Origin: Arthrobacter sp. H35-D1
GTDB taxonomy: Bacteria; Actinomycetota; Actinomycetes; Actinomycetales; Micrococcaceae
Reading direction: 5' to 3'
Length of the DNA stretch: 64,000 bases
Assembly (NCBI RefSeq): GCF_030063185.1
Contig: NZ_JASISP010000002.1
Span: 88,828-152,827 of the forward strand
Position numbers and translations under genes: made by a program. A model generated the notes under the pieces. It was given only the letters and a program-made list of their open reading frames with translations. It did no database searches and had not been told where the DNA came from. Numbering within the stretch: the stretch's first letter is position 1; the number at the start of each line of letters is the position of its first letter. Shown here piece after piece: positions 1 through 9,148 of the stretch.

Positions 1-3
1 GCC

Positions 4-927
4 TTAGCCGGCCCAGGAGCCGTAAACTGCCTCCGTATTTTTGCGCAGAAGTTGGCACATGCCGGCCAGTTCACGCTCAAGCAGTTGACTCATGTTTTGC
101 ACCGTATAAGGCAGCATGTAGCTGGCGTTGGGCCGTCCGCGGAACGGATGCGGGGTCAAAAAGGGCGCATCCGTCTCAGCCAAAATGAGCGCCGGGTCGG
201 CCACCGCCAGGGCTTCGCGCAGATTCTTTGCATTCTTGAACGTCACAGTGCCGGAAAAGGACATGTACCAGCCGTTGTCGTTGCAGATTTTTGCCAGTTC
301 CGCATCCCCGGAGAAGCAGTGGAAAACCAGTCGTTCGGGTGCCCCGGACTGTTGCAGAATACTCAACACGTCGGCGTGCGCATCGCGGCAGTGGATTTGC
401 AGGGCCAGGTTCCTGCTTTTGGCGATTTCAAGGTGCTCCCGGAAGGAATGGTGTTGGGCGGCCATGCCGTCCTCGCCCGTCCGGAAGTAGTCAAGGCCGG
501 TTTCCCCGATGGCGCGAATCCGTGGGTGGGCGGCCAGTGCGTCAATTTCAGCGAGCGCATCCGCCAGGGTTCCTTCTTCCGCCAGCCCCGGGGCGTCGTT
601 GGGGTGGATGGCCACGGCTCCCAGCAGGCGCTTGTCTGCCTCGACGGCAGCCACGGTAAAGCGGGACGAGGGCAGGTCGCAGCCAACCTGCACGGCCCCG
701 CCAACCCCCACGGCTTCCGCGGCGTCCAGCGCATCCGCCAATGCAACGGGTGAGTCACCAAAGTCAAAGTGGGTGTGGTTGTCATACACCGGCACCGGCA
801 GCGCCGGCGGAGCCGCGGCAAAGGGCCCAGGGCGGTTGCCGCCGTCGTTGCTTGATGACAGGGATTTCGCGGCCAGCTCCGCCAGCGAAACTGGCCGGTA
901 CGGGAGGGGAACTTCTTCAGAGCACAT
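4..927 (-). CDS. tatD: TatD family metal-dependent hydrolase (DNase)
   Basis: Putative metal-dependent nuclease of the amidohydrolase-like TatD family, which trims DNA or RNA 3' ends in DNA repair and RNA turnover. The protein (about 307 aa) shows the family metal ligands in order: HTHFDF near the N-terminus, IGETGLDYF, QIHCRDA, FHCFSG and a C-terminal ETDAPFL. The start is set at the ATG at 927 (MCSEEVPL); the frame stays open upstream to 1005, but that extension is Arg-rich and unlike the family. It is divergent from the moxR operon. Tuberculosis-type genomes also keep tatD near rsmI and pmt, which fits the neighbours here. The stop is only 4 bases from the window edge, so the downstream partner (metS in related genomes) is not visible. 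Confidence 0.9.
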   Translation of the reverse strand: MCSEEVPLPYRPVSLAELAAKSLSSSNDGGNRPGPFAAAPPALPVPVYDNHTHFDFGDSPVALADALDAAEAVGVGGAVQVGCDLPSSRFTVAAVEADKRLLGAVAIHPNDAPGLAEEGTLADALAEIDALAAHPRIRAIGETGLDYFRTGEDGMAAQHHSFREHLEIAKSRNLALQIHCRDAHADVLSILQQSGAPERLVFHCFSGDAELAKICNDNGWYMSFSGTVTFKNAKNLREALAVADPALILAETDAPFLTPHPFRGRPNASYMLPYTVQNMSQLLERELAGMCQLLRKNTEAVYGSWAG

Positions 928-1050
928 AGTTGTCCACTTTACCGTTTGTGGGTTTTCCCGGCAGCGGTGGCGCCAAACGGGCCTCTTGCTAGTAGCGTAG
1001 GTCACAGAAGCGTCCGGGCCTCGTGCCGGGCATCAACGGGAAGGTGGGGC

Positions 1051-2178
1051 ATGCACCCGCGGGAGACCATGTACGAAAGCGAGGGGCTGGCAAGCGCGGC
1101 GCCGGCAGCGGCAGGGTCGACCGGAACAGGGCCGGCAGGCGCAGCCCCGCAAGCTGCAGGCGCAGCCCCGCAAGCTCCCTTGCTGCGTCCGCGTTCCACC
1201 AAGCCCGGGCCCCCCATGGATGCCGCCACCTTTGCCCGGCTCAGCGATGGAATCGTTGCCGCCATGAACACTGTCATCGACGGCAAGGAAGAGGCCGTGC
1301 GGCTGGCTTTGACAGTGTTGCTGGCCGGCGGGCACCTGTTGCTTGAGGACGTGCCCGGCGTGGGCAAGACCCTGCTGGCCAAATGCTTGGCGCGCGCTGT
1401 GGACTGCTCCGTCAACCGCATCCAGTTCACCCCCGATTTGCTGCCCAGCGACATCACCGGTGTCTCGGTGTTCAACCAGTCCTCGCAGTCCTTTGTTTTC
1501 CGCCCCGGCGCCATTTTTGCCAATATCGTCATTGGCGACGAGATCAACAGGGCTTCGGCCAAGACCCAGTCGGCGTTGTTGGAATCCATGGCCGAGCACC
1601 AAGTCACGGTGGACGGCACCACTTACCTTTTGCAGGAACCTTTCATGGTGGTTGCCACCCAAAACCCGATTGAAATGGAAGGCACCTACCCGCTTCCCGA
1701 GGCGCAGCGGGATCGCTTCATGGCCCGCATTTCATTGGGCTACCCCGACGAGGCCGCCGAACTTGCCATGTTGGAAAGCCACCAGTCGGTGAACCCGCTG
1801 GACTCCGTGGAAGCCGTCGCAACGGCCGAACAGGTCGGGGCCATGGTGCGGGCCGTGGCCGCCATTCACGTCTCACCGGCCGTGCGGGCCTACACGGTGG
1901 CCTTGGGCCAGGCCACGCGAAACAGCCCGGCACTGCGCCTTGGCGCCAGTCCGCGGGCGCTTTTGCAATTGCTGCGCGCGGCGAAGGCGGCGGCAGCCCT
2001 GGAGGGGCGCGGTTTTGTGCTTCCGGACGACATCCGCCTGCTGGCCGAACCGGTCCTGGCCCATCGTTTGTTGGTGGAGCGCAGTGCCGCCAGCCAGGGG
2101 GCCACGCCCTCCGGCGTCGTCGCGGAGTTGCTGGGGCGGGTTGCCGTGCCCGGCCCGCCAAACGAACGATCCGGCTAG
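1051..2178 (+). CDS. MoxR family AAA+ ATPase
   Basis: AAA+ chaperone-like ATPase of the MoxR/RavA class, usually paired with DUF58 proteins for maturation of envelope or metal-dependent complexes. Visible motifs are Walker A (DVPGVGKTLLAK), the helix with LLPSDITG, Walker B (IVIGDEINRA) and sensor 1 (VVATQNPIE). The N-terminal 40 or so residues are Ala/Gly/Pro-rich and contain a 21-bp direct duplication (1134-1175) encoding AGAAPQA twice. The start is uncertain between ATG 1051 (weak AAGGTGGGG upstream) and ATG 1069 (GGGAG upstream). First gene of a three-gene operon: DUF58 follows after 6 bp and the transglutaminase overlaps that by 4 bp. Confidence 0.88.
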   Translation: MHPRETMYESEGLASAAPAAAGSTGTGPAGAAPQAAGAAPQAPLLRPRSTKPGPPMDAATFARLSDGIVAAMNTVIDGKEEAVRLALTVLLAGGHLLLEDVPGVGKTLLAKCLARAVDCSVNRIQFTPDLLPSDITGVSVFNQSSQSFVFRPGAIFANIVIGDEINRASAKTQSALLESMAEHQVTVDGTTYLLQEPFMVVATQNPIEMEGTYPLPEAQRDRFMARISLGYPDEAAELAMLESHQSVNPLDSVEAVATAEQVGAMVRAVAAIHVSPAVRAYTVALGQATRNSPALRLGASPRALLQLLRAAKAAAALEGRGFVLPDDIRLLAEPVLAHRLLVERSAASQGATPSGVVAELLGRVAVPGPPNERSG

Positions 2179-2184
2179 GGCCGG

Positions 2185-3651
2185 GTGTTCGCGGTGCGTC
2201 CTTTTCGTCCCCGAGGCTGGTTGCTGCTGGGCTTTGGCGCGCTTGCCCTGCTGCTGGCCTGGGTCCTTGGCCGCCGGGACTTGTTGGCGCTGGCAGTGTT
2301 CTGCTGTGCGCTCCCGGGAGCCGCCTGTGCGGGCCTGTACTGGTTCAAGCATGGCTTTTCGGTCAAGCGCAGCCTTTCCCCGGCACTGGCCCGGGTTGGC
2401 CGCCCGGTCTCGGTGACCCTCGACGTGCGCGGGCACGCCATGGGCGCCGATCGAATGCGGTTGCGGGAGGAACTGCCGGTGAGCTTCCATGACCTGCCCC
2501 GGTTCAATCACCCGAACCCCGTGGTCCCGCGCAGCTTGTTGAGCCGCTACCAGTACCGGATGCACCCGTCGCGGCGCGGCGTGTTCACGATCGGTCCGCT
2601 CACCGCAGAGTTTTCAGACCCCTTCGACGTGGCGTTTGTCCAGCGCAACCTCGACGCCGGCGATTCGCTGGCCGTGGCGCCGGCCGCCGTCGAGCTTCCC
2701 GCCATTTCCTTGACCGATGGCAGGGGGCAGGACGGTTCGCGCAGCACGCGGGAGCTGGCCCATGCCAGCGACGACGACGCCATGACGCGCGAATACCACT
2801 ACGGGGATCCGCTCCGGCGCGTCCATTGGCCGGGGACGGCCCGGCAGGGCAAGCTCATGGTGCGGGCCGAGGAGTCGGTCACGGCGCCGGAGGCGTCCCT
2901 GATTGTTGACCGGCGGTCGCTGGCATTCGGCGAGCCGTCGGCTGCGGCGGGCCTGCCCAAGCTGCGCACCACTGCCGCGTTCGAATCCGCAGTGGTGGCG
3001 GCAGTTTCCATTGCCACCCACCTGCTGGAGCGCGGCTACCAGGTGCGCATCCTCGACCACGCGGGGCAGCCCGCGTTTGCCTCATCAGTCTCTGCCGTGG
3101 AGGCACAGATGGAGGACTTCAGCGGCGAACAAGGCGTCTTTGAGGTGGCGGCCGCCTTGGCTGCCCTGGAGCTCGCTCCCTCCATGCCCGACGCCGGGCG
3201 CCCCGCCCCTGCGCCCCGCACCGCAGGCCCTGCGAGCGCCGCAGCCCCTCGGCCGACTGCCGGCACTTCCCCCGGCCCCTCCCCCGGCCAGGGTGGTGCT
3301 GGCCCTGCCGTTGGCCCTGCTTCCGGAGATGCATTGGGCGCCGCCTTTGGAGATGCCTTGGCACACAAGCTCCACCAGGGACGCCGCCGAGGCCCGATCG
3401 TGGCCGTGACGGGGATGCTCAGTCGAGACGAGGCCCAACTGCTGGCCAGCACAGCCAAGGCAAGCCAAAGCGCGTGCGCCCTCGTGCTATGCAGGGAGCC
3501 GAGCCAGGCCCGGGATGCGCTGGATATTCTCCACCGTGCGGGCTGGCAGGCTGCGGCACTCACCCCGGGAACACCCTTGGTGGAGGCGTGGCTGCGGTTT
3601 GACTGGCATGCCTCCACCAAGGGCCCTCCGGCGGCGGGACGGCTGTCATGA
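2185..3651 (+). CDS. DUF58 domain-containing membrane protein
   Basis: Membrane-anchored DUF58 protein (488 aa) with a GTG start. Two hydrophobic helices occupy about residues 8-50, followed by a soluble part that holds the DUF58 signature GDPLRRVHWPGTARQGKL. A long Ala/Pro/Gly-rich segment (about residues 340-390) precedes a final conserved block, so the protein is longer than many relatives. DUF58 partners MoxR ATPases in a conserved locus; the biochemical role is unknown, and an envelope assembly function is an inference from context. The gene lies 6 bp after moxR, and its stop overlaps the next start (ATGA), so the three are probably translated from one message. Confidence 0.86.
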   Translation: MFAVRPFRPRGWLLLGFGALALLLAWVLGRRDLLALAVFCCALPGAACAGLYWFKHGFSVKRSLSPALARVGRPVSVTLDVRGHAMGADRMRLREELPVSFHDLPRFNHPNPVVPRSLLSRYQYRMHPSRRGVFTIGPLTAEFSDPFDVAFVQRNLDAGDSLAVAPAAVELPAISLTDGRGQDGSRSTRELAHASDDDAMTREYHYGDPLRRVHWPGTARQGKLMVRAEESVTAPEASLIVDRRSLAFGEPSAAAGLPKLRTTAAFESAVVAAVSIATHLLERGYQVRILDHAGQPAFASSVSAVEAQMEDFSGEQGVFEVAAALAALELAPSMPDAGRPAPAPRTAGPASAAAPRPTAGTSPGPSPGQGGAGPAVGPASGDALGAAFGDALAHKLHQGRRRGPIVAVTGMLSRDEAQLLASTAKASQSACALVLCREPSQARDALDILHRAGWQAAALTPGTPLVEAWLRFDWHASTKGPPAAGRLS

Positions 3652-6155
3652 CAGGGGTGCTGAACGCCGGGGGCCCCCGGTACGACGGCCCCGGGCCGGA
3701 CGCAGGAAACAGGCCCCCCTCCCCACCGCCGCGGCGGCTTCTGGGCGAACCAACAAAGGGCTCGGCGCGCTGGGTTCTGGCGCTTGCCATGTTCGGGGCC
3801 ATCATGGCCACCTCACTATCCCTGAACGGGGTGCTCGCAAGCTTTTCCTGGTGGCCGCCGTCGGCCGTGGTGGTTGCGGCAACACTGCTTCCCGCCGCCC
3901 TGCTGCGACGCTGGCCCGTGTTGGCGCCGTTCGCTCCGGTGGGAGCCATGGCGGGCTGGTTCCTGGGCTTGACGATCGTCTTTTTTCCGGCGACTGCAAT
4001 CTTGGGCTTTCTGCCCACTCCGGGCACTGTCGAGGCTGCGGTGGAGCTGGCCGCCGAGGCCGCGACCGTGATCACCACAGGTGCCGCCCCTGTTCCGGCA
4101 GTGTCGGCGATGAGCTTTCTGGTGGCCGCCGGGCTGGGCTTTGTGGCGCTCGTCATTGACACGGTCGCCCTGACACTGGCCGTGCCGGCAGCTAGTGCAC
4201 TGGGGCTGGTGCTTGTCATGTTGCCCCCTGCCCTGACCACCACGGACGGTATTGGCGGTTGGGGGCTTGCCTGCTCAGCAGCAGGGTTTTTGCTGATTCT
4301 GGGTTGTTCCCGCTGGTACGCCCCCGGCGGGAAGCTGCGCACTGGAGGGAGCGTGCACCCGAGCGGAACGCTTTCCCGTGCCGTGGCCTTGGGCACCGTG
4401 GTGGTGCTGTTGATGGCGGCCGTGCCGGTGGCCATCCCCGGTTTCAGCAAAGGCGCTTTCCCCCAAGGCACCCGGCTGGGCCAAGGTTCCGGAGCTACCC
4501 AACTCGATCCCATGATCGCCCTGGGCGTGGACCTTCGTGCACAATCCGACAGCGTCGCCGTGACGTATCTCAGCAGCACGAGCACGGCACAGTACCTGCG
4601 GCTGAACACCCTGGAAGACTTCACCGGGAAGGCTTGGCAACCGTCCGCGCTTCCGGACGGGCTGAAAGCCGGGGTCACCGGTTTGGCACCCGTCCCGGCC
4701 GTCCCGTCGACTCTGCCGCGAACCCGCGACCTGACATGGATCTCCACGATCGGCTTGCAAAGCAGCTGGTTGCCCACCCCGCTGTCGCCCACGAGCATTG
4801 AGAACCTCGACGGGTCGTGGGTGTGGAATCCATCGACGCAAACCATCAAGGCCAAGTCCTCCTCAACACTGGGCCAGTCCTACGTGGTGAACAGCGAAAT
4901 GCCCGTGCTCAGCCGAGACCTGCTGGCCGCAGCCACCCGGAACGCCGGCGCCGACGTGGACCCGATCTACACGCAGCTACCCAAGGACGTGCCGAAGATT
5001 CTGCGCACCACAGCCGCGGAGGCTGCCGGTTCTCTCCAGAGCCCGTATGCCAAGGCCGTGGCCTTGCAGGACTATCTGCGCTCGGGATTGTTCAGCTACA
5101 GCCTGGACACCCCCGTGGAAGAGGGTTACGACGGCTCGGGCATGAAAGTGCTGGCTTCCTTTTTGCAAAAGAAGAGCGGCTACTGCGTGCACTTTTCCGC
5201 AGCCATGGCCGTCATGTCCAGGGAGCTGGGCATTCCTTCGCGAATCGCCGTGGGGTACGCCCCGGGGGCAAGCACGGATGAAAGCCGCATGCGCAATGGC
5301 CGCCAGCTGCGCGGTTTCCAGGCCACCGGCCTCGACGCCCATGCCTGGCCCGAACTCTACTTTGCGGGTGTGGGCTGGGTCCCGTTTGAGCCGACTCCCT
5401 CCCGCGGCAGCGTGCCTGACTATTCGCTGGAGCTCAGCGCACCAGCCCCGAACGACGGCGGCCCGACCGCCCCTGTTGTGGAAGAGAACCCCGTGCAGTC
5501 CGCCTCGGCCACGCCCAGCACGGCTGCGGCAGCGGCAGGCTCCACCGCCGGTGCCACCCATGCCAGCCAATGGCTGCTTGTTCCCGGCACAACCCTGCTG
5601 GTGCTTTTCCTGCTGGGGGCACCGGCACTTGCCAGGGTCCTTGTCCGACGGCGGCGCCTGGCCCAGGTGCGCGACGGCAACGGATCCACTGTCGTTGACA
5701 CTGACATTGACACTGACACAGTCGCTGACGCTGACGCTGCCATTGAGGCAGTCGCTGACGCTGCCGTCGACATTGCCGGGACGCCGTCGCTCGTTGCCTG
5801 GCGTGAACTGCTGGCCACTGCCACGGACTACGGCTGTCCCGCGGACCGTTCGCTGACCCCGGCACTGAACGCCGCGCGCATCGCACAACTGACGGGACCT
5901 GCCGCCTCCGGCGCCCTGGACTTGCTGTTGCACTCCTACGAACGCGCCGTCTATGGCCGTTCGGAGCTTTCCGCGGGCGCGGGCCTGTCCGGCAATGGAC
6001 GCGAGGACCTCGCCGAAGCGCTGGAAACACTCATTGCCCGTATCCAGACGCGCGCCACACCGTGGCAACGACTGCGCGCAACCCTTGTGCCGGCGTCGTT
6101 CTTCACACGGGCACCGGGCCGACGCGGCAGCCCCGAAATGGCTGCACCGAAGTAG
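3648..6155 (+). CDS. TgpA-type membrane transglutaminase-like protein
   Basis: Large multi-spanning protein (835 aa) with N-terminal membrane helices of the DUF3488 type, an extracytoplasmic transglutaminase-like domain, another membrane helix near residue 650 and a cytoplasmic DUF4129-like tail. The Cys-His pair of the papain-like fold is visible: Cys513 in SGYCVHF and His565 in LDAHAWPE. The third position reads WVPFEPTP, with Glu where many relatives have Asp. The linker around 5690-5770 is made of degenerate Asp-Thr/Ala-Asp repeats from imperfect 6-bp tandems. Third gene of the moxR-DUF58 operon (4-bp ATGA overlap). The family is linked to envelope protein or peptide processing; the substrate is unknown. 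Confidence 0.87.
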   Translation: MTGVLNAGGPRYDGPGPDAGNRPPSPPPRRLLGEPTKGSARWVLALAMFGAIMATSLSLNGVLASFSWWPPSAVVVAATLLPAALLRRWPVLAPFAPVGAMAGWFLGLTIVFFPATAILGFLPTPGTVEAAVELAAEAATVITTGAAPVPAVSAMSFLVAAGLGFVALVIDTVALTLAVPAASALGLVLVMLPPALTTTDGIGGWGLACSAAGFLLILGCSRWYAPGGKLRTGGSVHPSGTLSRAVALGTVVVLLMAAVPVAIPGFSKGAFPQGTRLGQGSGATQLDPMIALGVDLRAQSDSVAVTYLSSTSTAQYLRLNTLEDFTGKAWQPSALPDGLKAGVTGLAPVPAVPSTLPRTRDLTWISTIGLQSSWLPTPLSPTSIENLDGSWVWNPSTQTIKAKSSSTLGQSYVVNSEMPVLSRDLLAAATRNAGADVDPIYTQLPKDVPKILRTTAAEAAGSLQSPYAKAVALQDYLRSGLFSYSLDTPVEEGYDGSGMKVLASFLQKKSGYCVHFSAAMAVMSRELGIPSRIAVGYAPGASTDESRMRNGRQLRGFQATGLDAHAWPELYFAGVGWVPFEPTPSRGSVPDYSLELSAPAPNDGGPTAPVVEENPVQSASATPSTAAAAAGSTAGATHASQWLLVPGTTLLVLFLLGAPALARVLVRRRRLAQVRDGNGSTVVDTDIDTDTVADADAAIEAVADAAVDIAGTPSLVAWRELLATATDYGCPADRSLTPALNAARIAQLTGPAASGALDLLLHSYERAVYGRSELSAGAGLSGNGREDLAEALETLIARIQTRATPWQRLRATLVPASFFTRAPGRRGSPEMAAPK

Positions 6156-6194
6156 CAGCGCAAGGCTGGCGTTGCGGCCCAGACAGCAGGGCGC

Positions 6195-6281
6195 AGGCGC
6201 CGGGGCCCATGCTCCTGCAGATCAGGCGCCGGGTCCCATGCTCCTGCAGATCAGGCGCCGGGGCCCATGCTCCTGCAGATC
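6195..6281. repeat. 29-bp tandem repeat, three copies, at the 3' end of gabD
   Basis: Three head-to-tail 29-bp units start at 6195, 6224 and 6253 and differ at one position (GGGGCCC versus GGGTCCC). The array fills most of the gap between two convergent genes. The TGA stop of the dehydrogenase (6280-6282) sits at the edge of the third copy. Each unit is rich in palindromes (CTGCAG, GGCGCC, GGGCCC), so it could fold into hairpins. Read on the minus strand, each copy offers GCAGGAGC followed by an ATG and a five-codon frame MGPGA. Confidence 0.9.
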
Positions 6282-7773
6282 AGGCGTTGTTGGGGTTGGG
6301 GAAGCCAATGTACTGCGTGTACTGGTATTCCTCGATGCCCTCGATGCTGCCTTCGCGGCCCAATCCGGACTGCTTGACGCCGCCAAAGGGGGCCGCGGCG
6401 TTGGAGATGACGCCGGCGTTCAGGCCCAGCATGCCCGTTTCAATGCGGTTGGCCATGCGCAGCCCGCAATTGTGGTCCCGGGTGTAGACATAGGCCACAA
6501 GACCGTATTCGGTGTCGTTGGCCAGTGCGACGGCCTCGTCCTCGTTCTTGAACGTGACAATGGGGGCCACCGGGCCAAAGATCTCCTCGCTGAGGATGCG
6601 TGAGCCTTGCTCCACGCCCGCCAGCACGGTGGGCTGGTAGAAGTAGCCCGGGCCGTCCACGGGGGCGCCGCCGGTCACTGCGCGGGCACCGTCTGCCACT
6701 GCGTCGCTGACCAGGGAGTGCACCTTCTCGCGGCTCTTGGCATCGATGAGCGGGCCCACCGTGGTGTCCGGGTCCGTGCCGCGGCCCGTGGTCGTGGCAG
6801 CCATGCGGGCTGCGAACTTGGTTGAAAACTCTTCCGCGACGGACTCGTGCACCAGGAAGCGGTTCGCAGACGTGCAGGCCTCGCCCATGTTGCGCATTTT
6901 GGCAGCCATGGCGCCATCGACTGCGGCGTCGACGTCGGCGTCCGCAAAGACGAGGAAGGGGGCGTTGCCACCCAACTCCATCGAGGTGCGCAAAACGTTG
7001 GTGGACGCGTCGGCCAACAGCTTCCTGCCCACCCCGGTGGAGCCGGTGAAGGACAGCTTGCGCAGGCGGTTGTCCTGCAGCAGCGGGCCCGTCACGCCGC
7101 CGGCGTCGGAGGTGGCCACAACATTCAGGACACCGGCGGGCAGGCCGGCCTCGATGAGGACCTGGGCAAAAAGCTGGCTTGTCAGCGGGGTGAGATGCGC
7201 GGATTTGAACACCACGGTGCAGCCGGCGGCGAGCGCGGGGGCGATCTTGCGGGTGGCCATGGCCAACGGGAAGTTCCACGGCGTGATCAGCAGGCAGGGC
7301 CCCACGGGCTTTTTCTGCACGAGGATTTGCGCGGTGCCTTCGGGGTTGGAGGAATAGCGGCCAAAGGAGCGCACGGCTTCCTCGGAGAACCAGCGCAGGA
7401 ATTCCGCACCGTACGTCACCTCGCCGCGGGATTCAGCCAGCGGCTTGCCCATTTCAAGGGTCATGAGCAAGGCAAAGTCCTCCGCACGGGCCGTGACCAG
7501 GTCAAAGGCACGGCGCAGGATTTCTCCCCGGGCGCGCGGTGCCGTGGCAGCCCACTCGTCCTGCGCGGCCACGGCGGCGTCCAGGGCTGCGGCGCCGTCG
7601 GAGGGTCCGGCGTTGGCAAGTTCCAGCAGCACCTTGCCGGTGGAAGGGTCCTCCACGGCAAACGTGGCCCCGGAGGCTGCGCTGCGCCATTCACCGTTGA
7701 TCAGCAATCCGGTGGGAACACTGGCCAGAAGGGTGCTCTCACGCTCGGTAAGTTCTGCGGCGGCGACGGTCAT
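6280..7773 (-). CDS. gabD: NAD(P)-dependent succinate-semialdehyde dehydrogenase family protein
   Basis: Aldehyde dehydrogenase (497 aa) of the GabD type, oxidising succinate semialdehyde to succinate in the GABA/polyamine route. Visible motifs: the Rossmann region FTGSTGVGRKLL, the general-base region MELGGNAPFLVF, the catalytic Cys in GEACTSANRF, and IFGPVAPIVTF near the end. The start is ATG 7773, with AAAGGAG 7 nt upstream on the minus strand. No transport or transaminase partner lies next to it, so substrate preference is inferred from family resemblance. It converges on the transglutaminase gene, and its stop codon lies in a tandem repeat. Confidence 0.85.
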   Translation of the reverse strand: MTVAAAELTERESTLLASVPTGLLINGEWRSAASGATFAVEDPSTGKVLLELANAGPSDGAAALDAAVAAQDEWAATAPRARGEILRRAFDLVTARAEDFALLMTLEMGKPLAESRGEVTYGAEFLRWFSEEAVRSFGRYSSNPEGTAQILVQKKPVGPCLLITPWNFPLAMATRKIAPALAAGCTVVFKSAHLTPLTSQLFAQVLIEAGLPAGVLNVVATSDAGGVTGPLLQDNRLRKLSFTGSTGVGRKLLADASTNVLRTSMELGGNAPFLVFADADVDAAVDGAMAAKMRNMGEACTSANRFLVHESVAEEFSTKFAARMAATTTGRGTDPDTTVGPLIDAKSREKVHSLVSDAVADGARAVTGGAPVDGPGYFYQPTVLAGVEQGSRILSEEIFGPVAPIVTFKNEDEAVALANDTEYGLVAYVYTRDHNCGLRMANRIETGMLGLNAGVISNAAAPFGGVKQSGLGREGSIEGIEEYQYTQYIGFPNPNNA

Positions 7774-8017
7774 GATGGACTCCTTTGTCGAAAGCTTGTC
7801 GAAAGTTTGCCGGAAGCCGCTGCCGGGCAGCCCCGGGAGGTACTCCCGGCGATGGTGCTGCGGCAACGCGGCGGTGTGCTGATTCTTCAATTCCTTGCTG
7901 GTCAGTTCACCGTAGTTCCCGGCGAACGAACGTGTCTAGGCTTGTCCGCACTGCCCGCAAGGCTTTTGCTGTGCACTCGTACAACAGTCGTGCACCCATT
8001 TGCAGCAAAACTTAATT

Positions 8018-8083
8018 TATCCGCCGAACCCGCCGCCAGTTCTGCAGATAAGTTCAAAGTCCGCCGCCAGTTCTGCGGATACG
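8018..8083. repeat. Intergenic direct repeat of unknown class
   Basis: The 370-bp gap between gabD and rsmI has no convincing gene. It contains two near-identical 21-bp units (8030-8050 and 8061-8081, one mismatch) with core GCCGCCAGTTCTGC, plus a diverged half unit (TTATCCGCCGAACC) just before. The GATAA/TTATC ends give partial dyad symmetry. It may be a member of a dispersed intergenic repeat family or a protein binding region. Confidence 0.6.
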
Positions 8084-8145
8084 TTAGGCCACAGCTGTCA
8101 GGGCACCCCGCGCGCACGGTTTCAGTCCCCGGGAAGGTGAAAACT

Positions 8146-9093
8146 CTAGGCCCGGGCAGCCAGCACGGCGCTGTACAGCTCGCGTTTGCTGACGTGGACG
8201 TCGTGGGCGATGACCGCCACGGCTTCCTTCATGCGCATGCCTTGGGCCATGAGTTCGTTGACGGCGGCCACGTGGTCTTCGGGCGTGCCGGGGTCGGCGT
8301 CCGGGGAGCCGCCCACCACGATGGCAATCTCGCCGCGGATCTGGTTCGTTTCAGCCCATTCAAGCAGGCCCGAAAGCGGCTTGCGGATGACTTCCTCATA
8401 CGTTTTTGTCAGTTCTCGGCACACCGCAGCCGGCCGCGACGGGCCAAAGGCCGTGTGCAAGGCGCGCAGCATGGCTTCGAGCCGGTGCGGGGCTTCAAAG
8501 AACACCATGGTGCGCTTCTCCACGGCCAGTTCGTGCAGCCGGGCGGCCCGCTCCCCCGACTTGCGGGGCAGGAAACCTTCGAAGCAGAACCTGTCGGTGG
8601 GCAGTCCGGACAGGGCCAGGGCGGTGAGCACGGCCGAGGGCCCGGGGGCGGCCGTCACCTTCACACCCGCTTCGACGGCGGCACCCACCAGCCGGAAGCC
8701 GGGATCCGAAACCGACGGCATGCCCGCGTCCGTCACCATCAGCAGCACCTTGCCCGACTGGACCTGCGCCAGCAGTTCGGGGGTCTTCGCGGCTTCATTG
8801 TGCTCGTGGTAACTCAGTATCTGCCCATTGACCTTGACTCCCAGGCTTGTCACGAGGCGGTGCAGGCGCCGGGTGTCCTCGGCGGCAACAATGTCCGCTG
8901 CGCCCAGCCAGGAAATCAGCCGGGCAGTGGCGTCGCCCATATTCCCAATCGGGGTGGCAGCCAGGACAATCAGGCCCTGTCCGGGCGGGGTGCTGGGCGC
9001 AAGGGACGAATCAAGGGTTTCTTCGGCCACTTCTGCCGTATCCGGGTCCTGGTCTTGCGTTGTGTCCGGGTCTTGGCCAAAGTCATCTTCCAT
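8146..9093 (-). CDS. rsmI: 16S rRNA (cytidine1402-2'-O)-methyltransferase
   Basis: SAM-dependent 2'-O-methyltransferase that modifies C1402 in the ribosomal decoding centre. The tetrapyrrole-methylase fold is clear: LAATPIGNMGDATARL, AAEDTRRLHRL, LLMVTDAGMPSVSDPG, AAPGPSAVLTAL, LPRKSGER, FFEAPHRL and a terminal IRGEIAIVVGG. The first 40 residues form an acidic extension typical of actinobacterial copies. The start at ATG 9093 is supported by a minus-strand TACGCT box ending 6 nt before it (9100-9105), which suggests a leaderless mRNA. It is divergent from pmt, an arrangement widespread in actinobacteria. Length 315 aa. Confidence 0.92.
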   Translation of the reverse strand: MEDDFGQDPDTTQDQDPDTAEVAEETLDSSLAPSTPPGQGLIVLAATPIGNMGDATARLISWLGAADIVAAEDTRRLHRLVTSLGVKVNGQILSYHEHNEAAKTPELLAQVQSGKVLLMVTDAGMPSVSDPGFRLVGAAVEAGVKVTAAPGPSAVLTALALSGLPTDRFCFEGFLPRKSGERAARLHELAVEKRTMVFFEAPHRLEAMLRALHTAFGPSRPAAVCRELTKTYEEVIRKPLSGLLEWAETNQIRGEIAIVVGGSPDADPGTPEDHVAAVNELMAQGMRMKEAVAVIAHDVHVSKRELYSAVLAARA

Positions 9094-9148
9094 GACTCCA
9101 GCGTAGTGGGCCACGGCAACGGCAGTGCATTTGGGTAGCATTGACCCC

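Noticed and set aside
6847..9138. A 763-codon plus-strand open frame
   Set aside because: It runs antisense to gabD and rsmI and across the gap between them; composition and lack of domains mark it as spurious.
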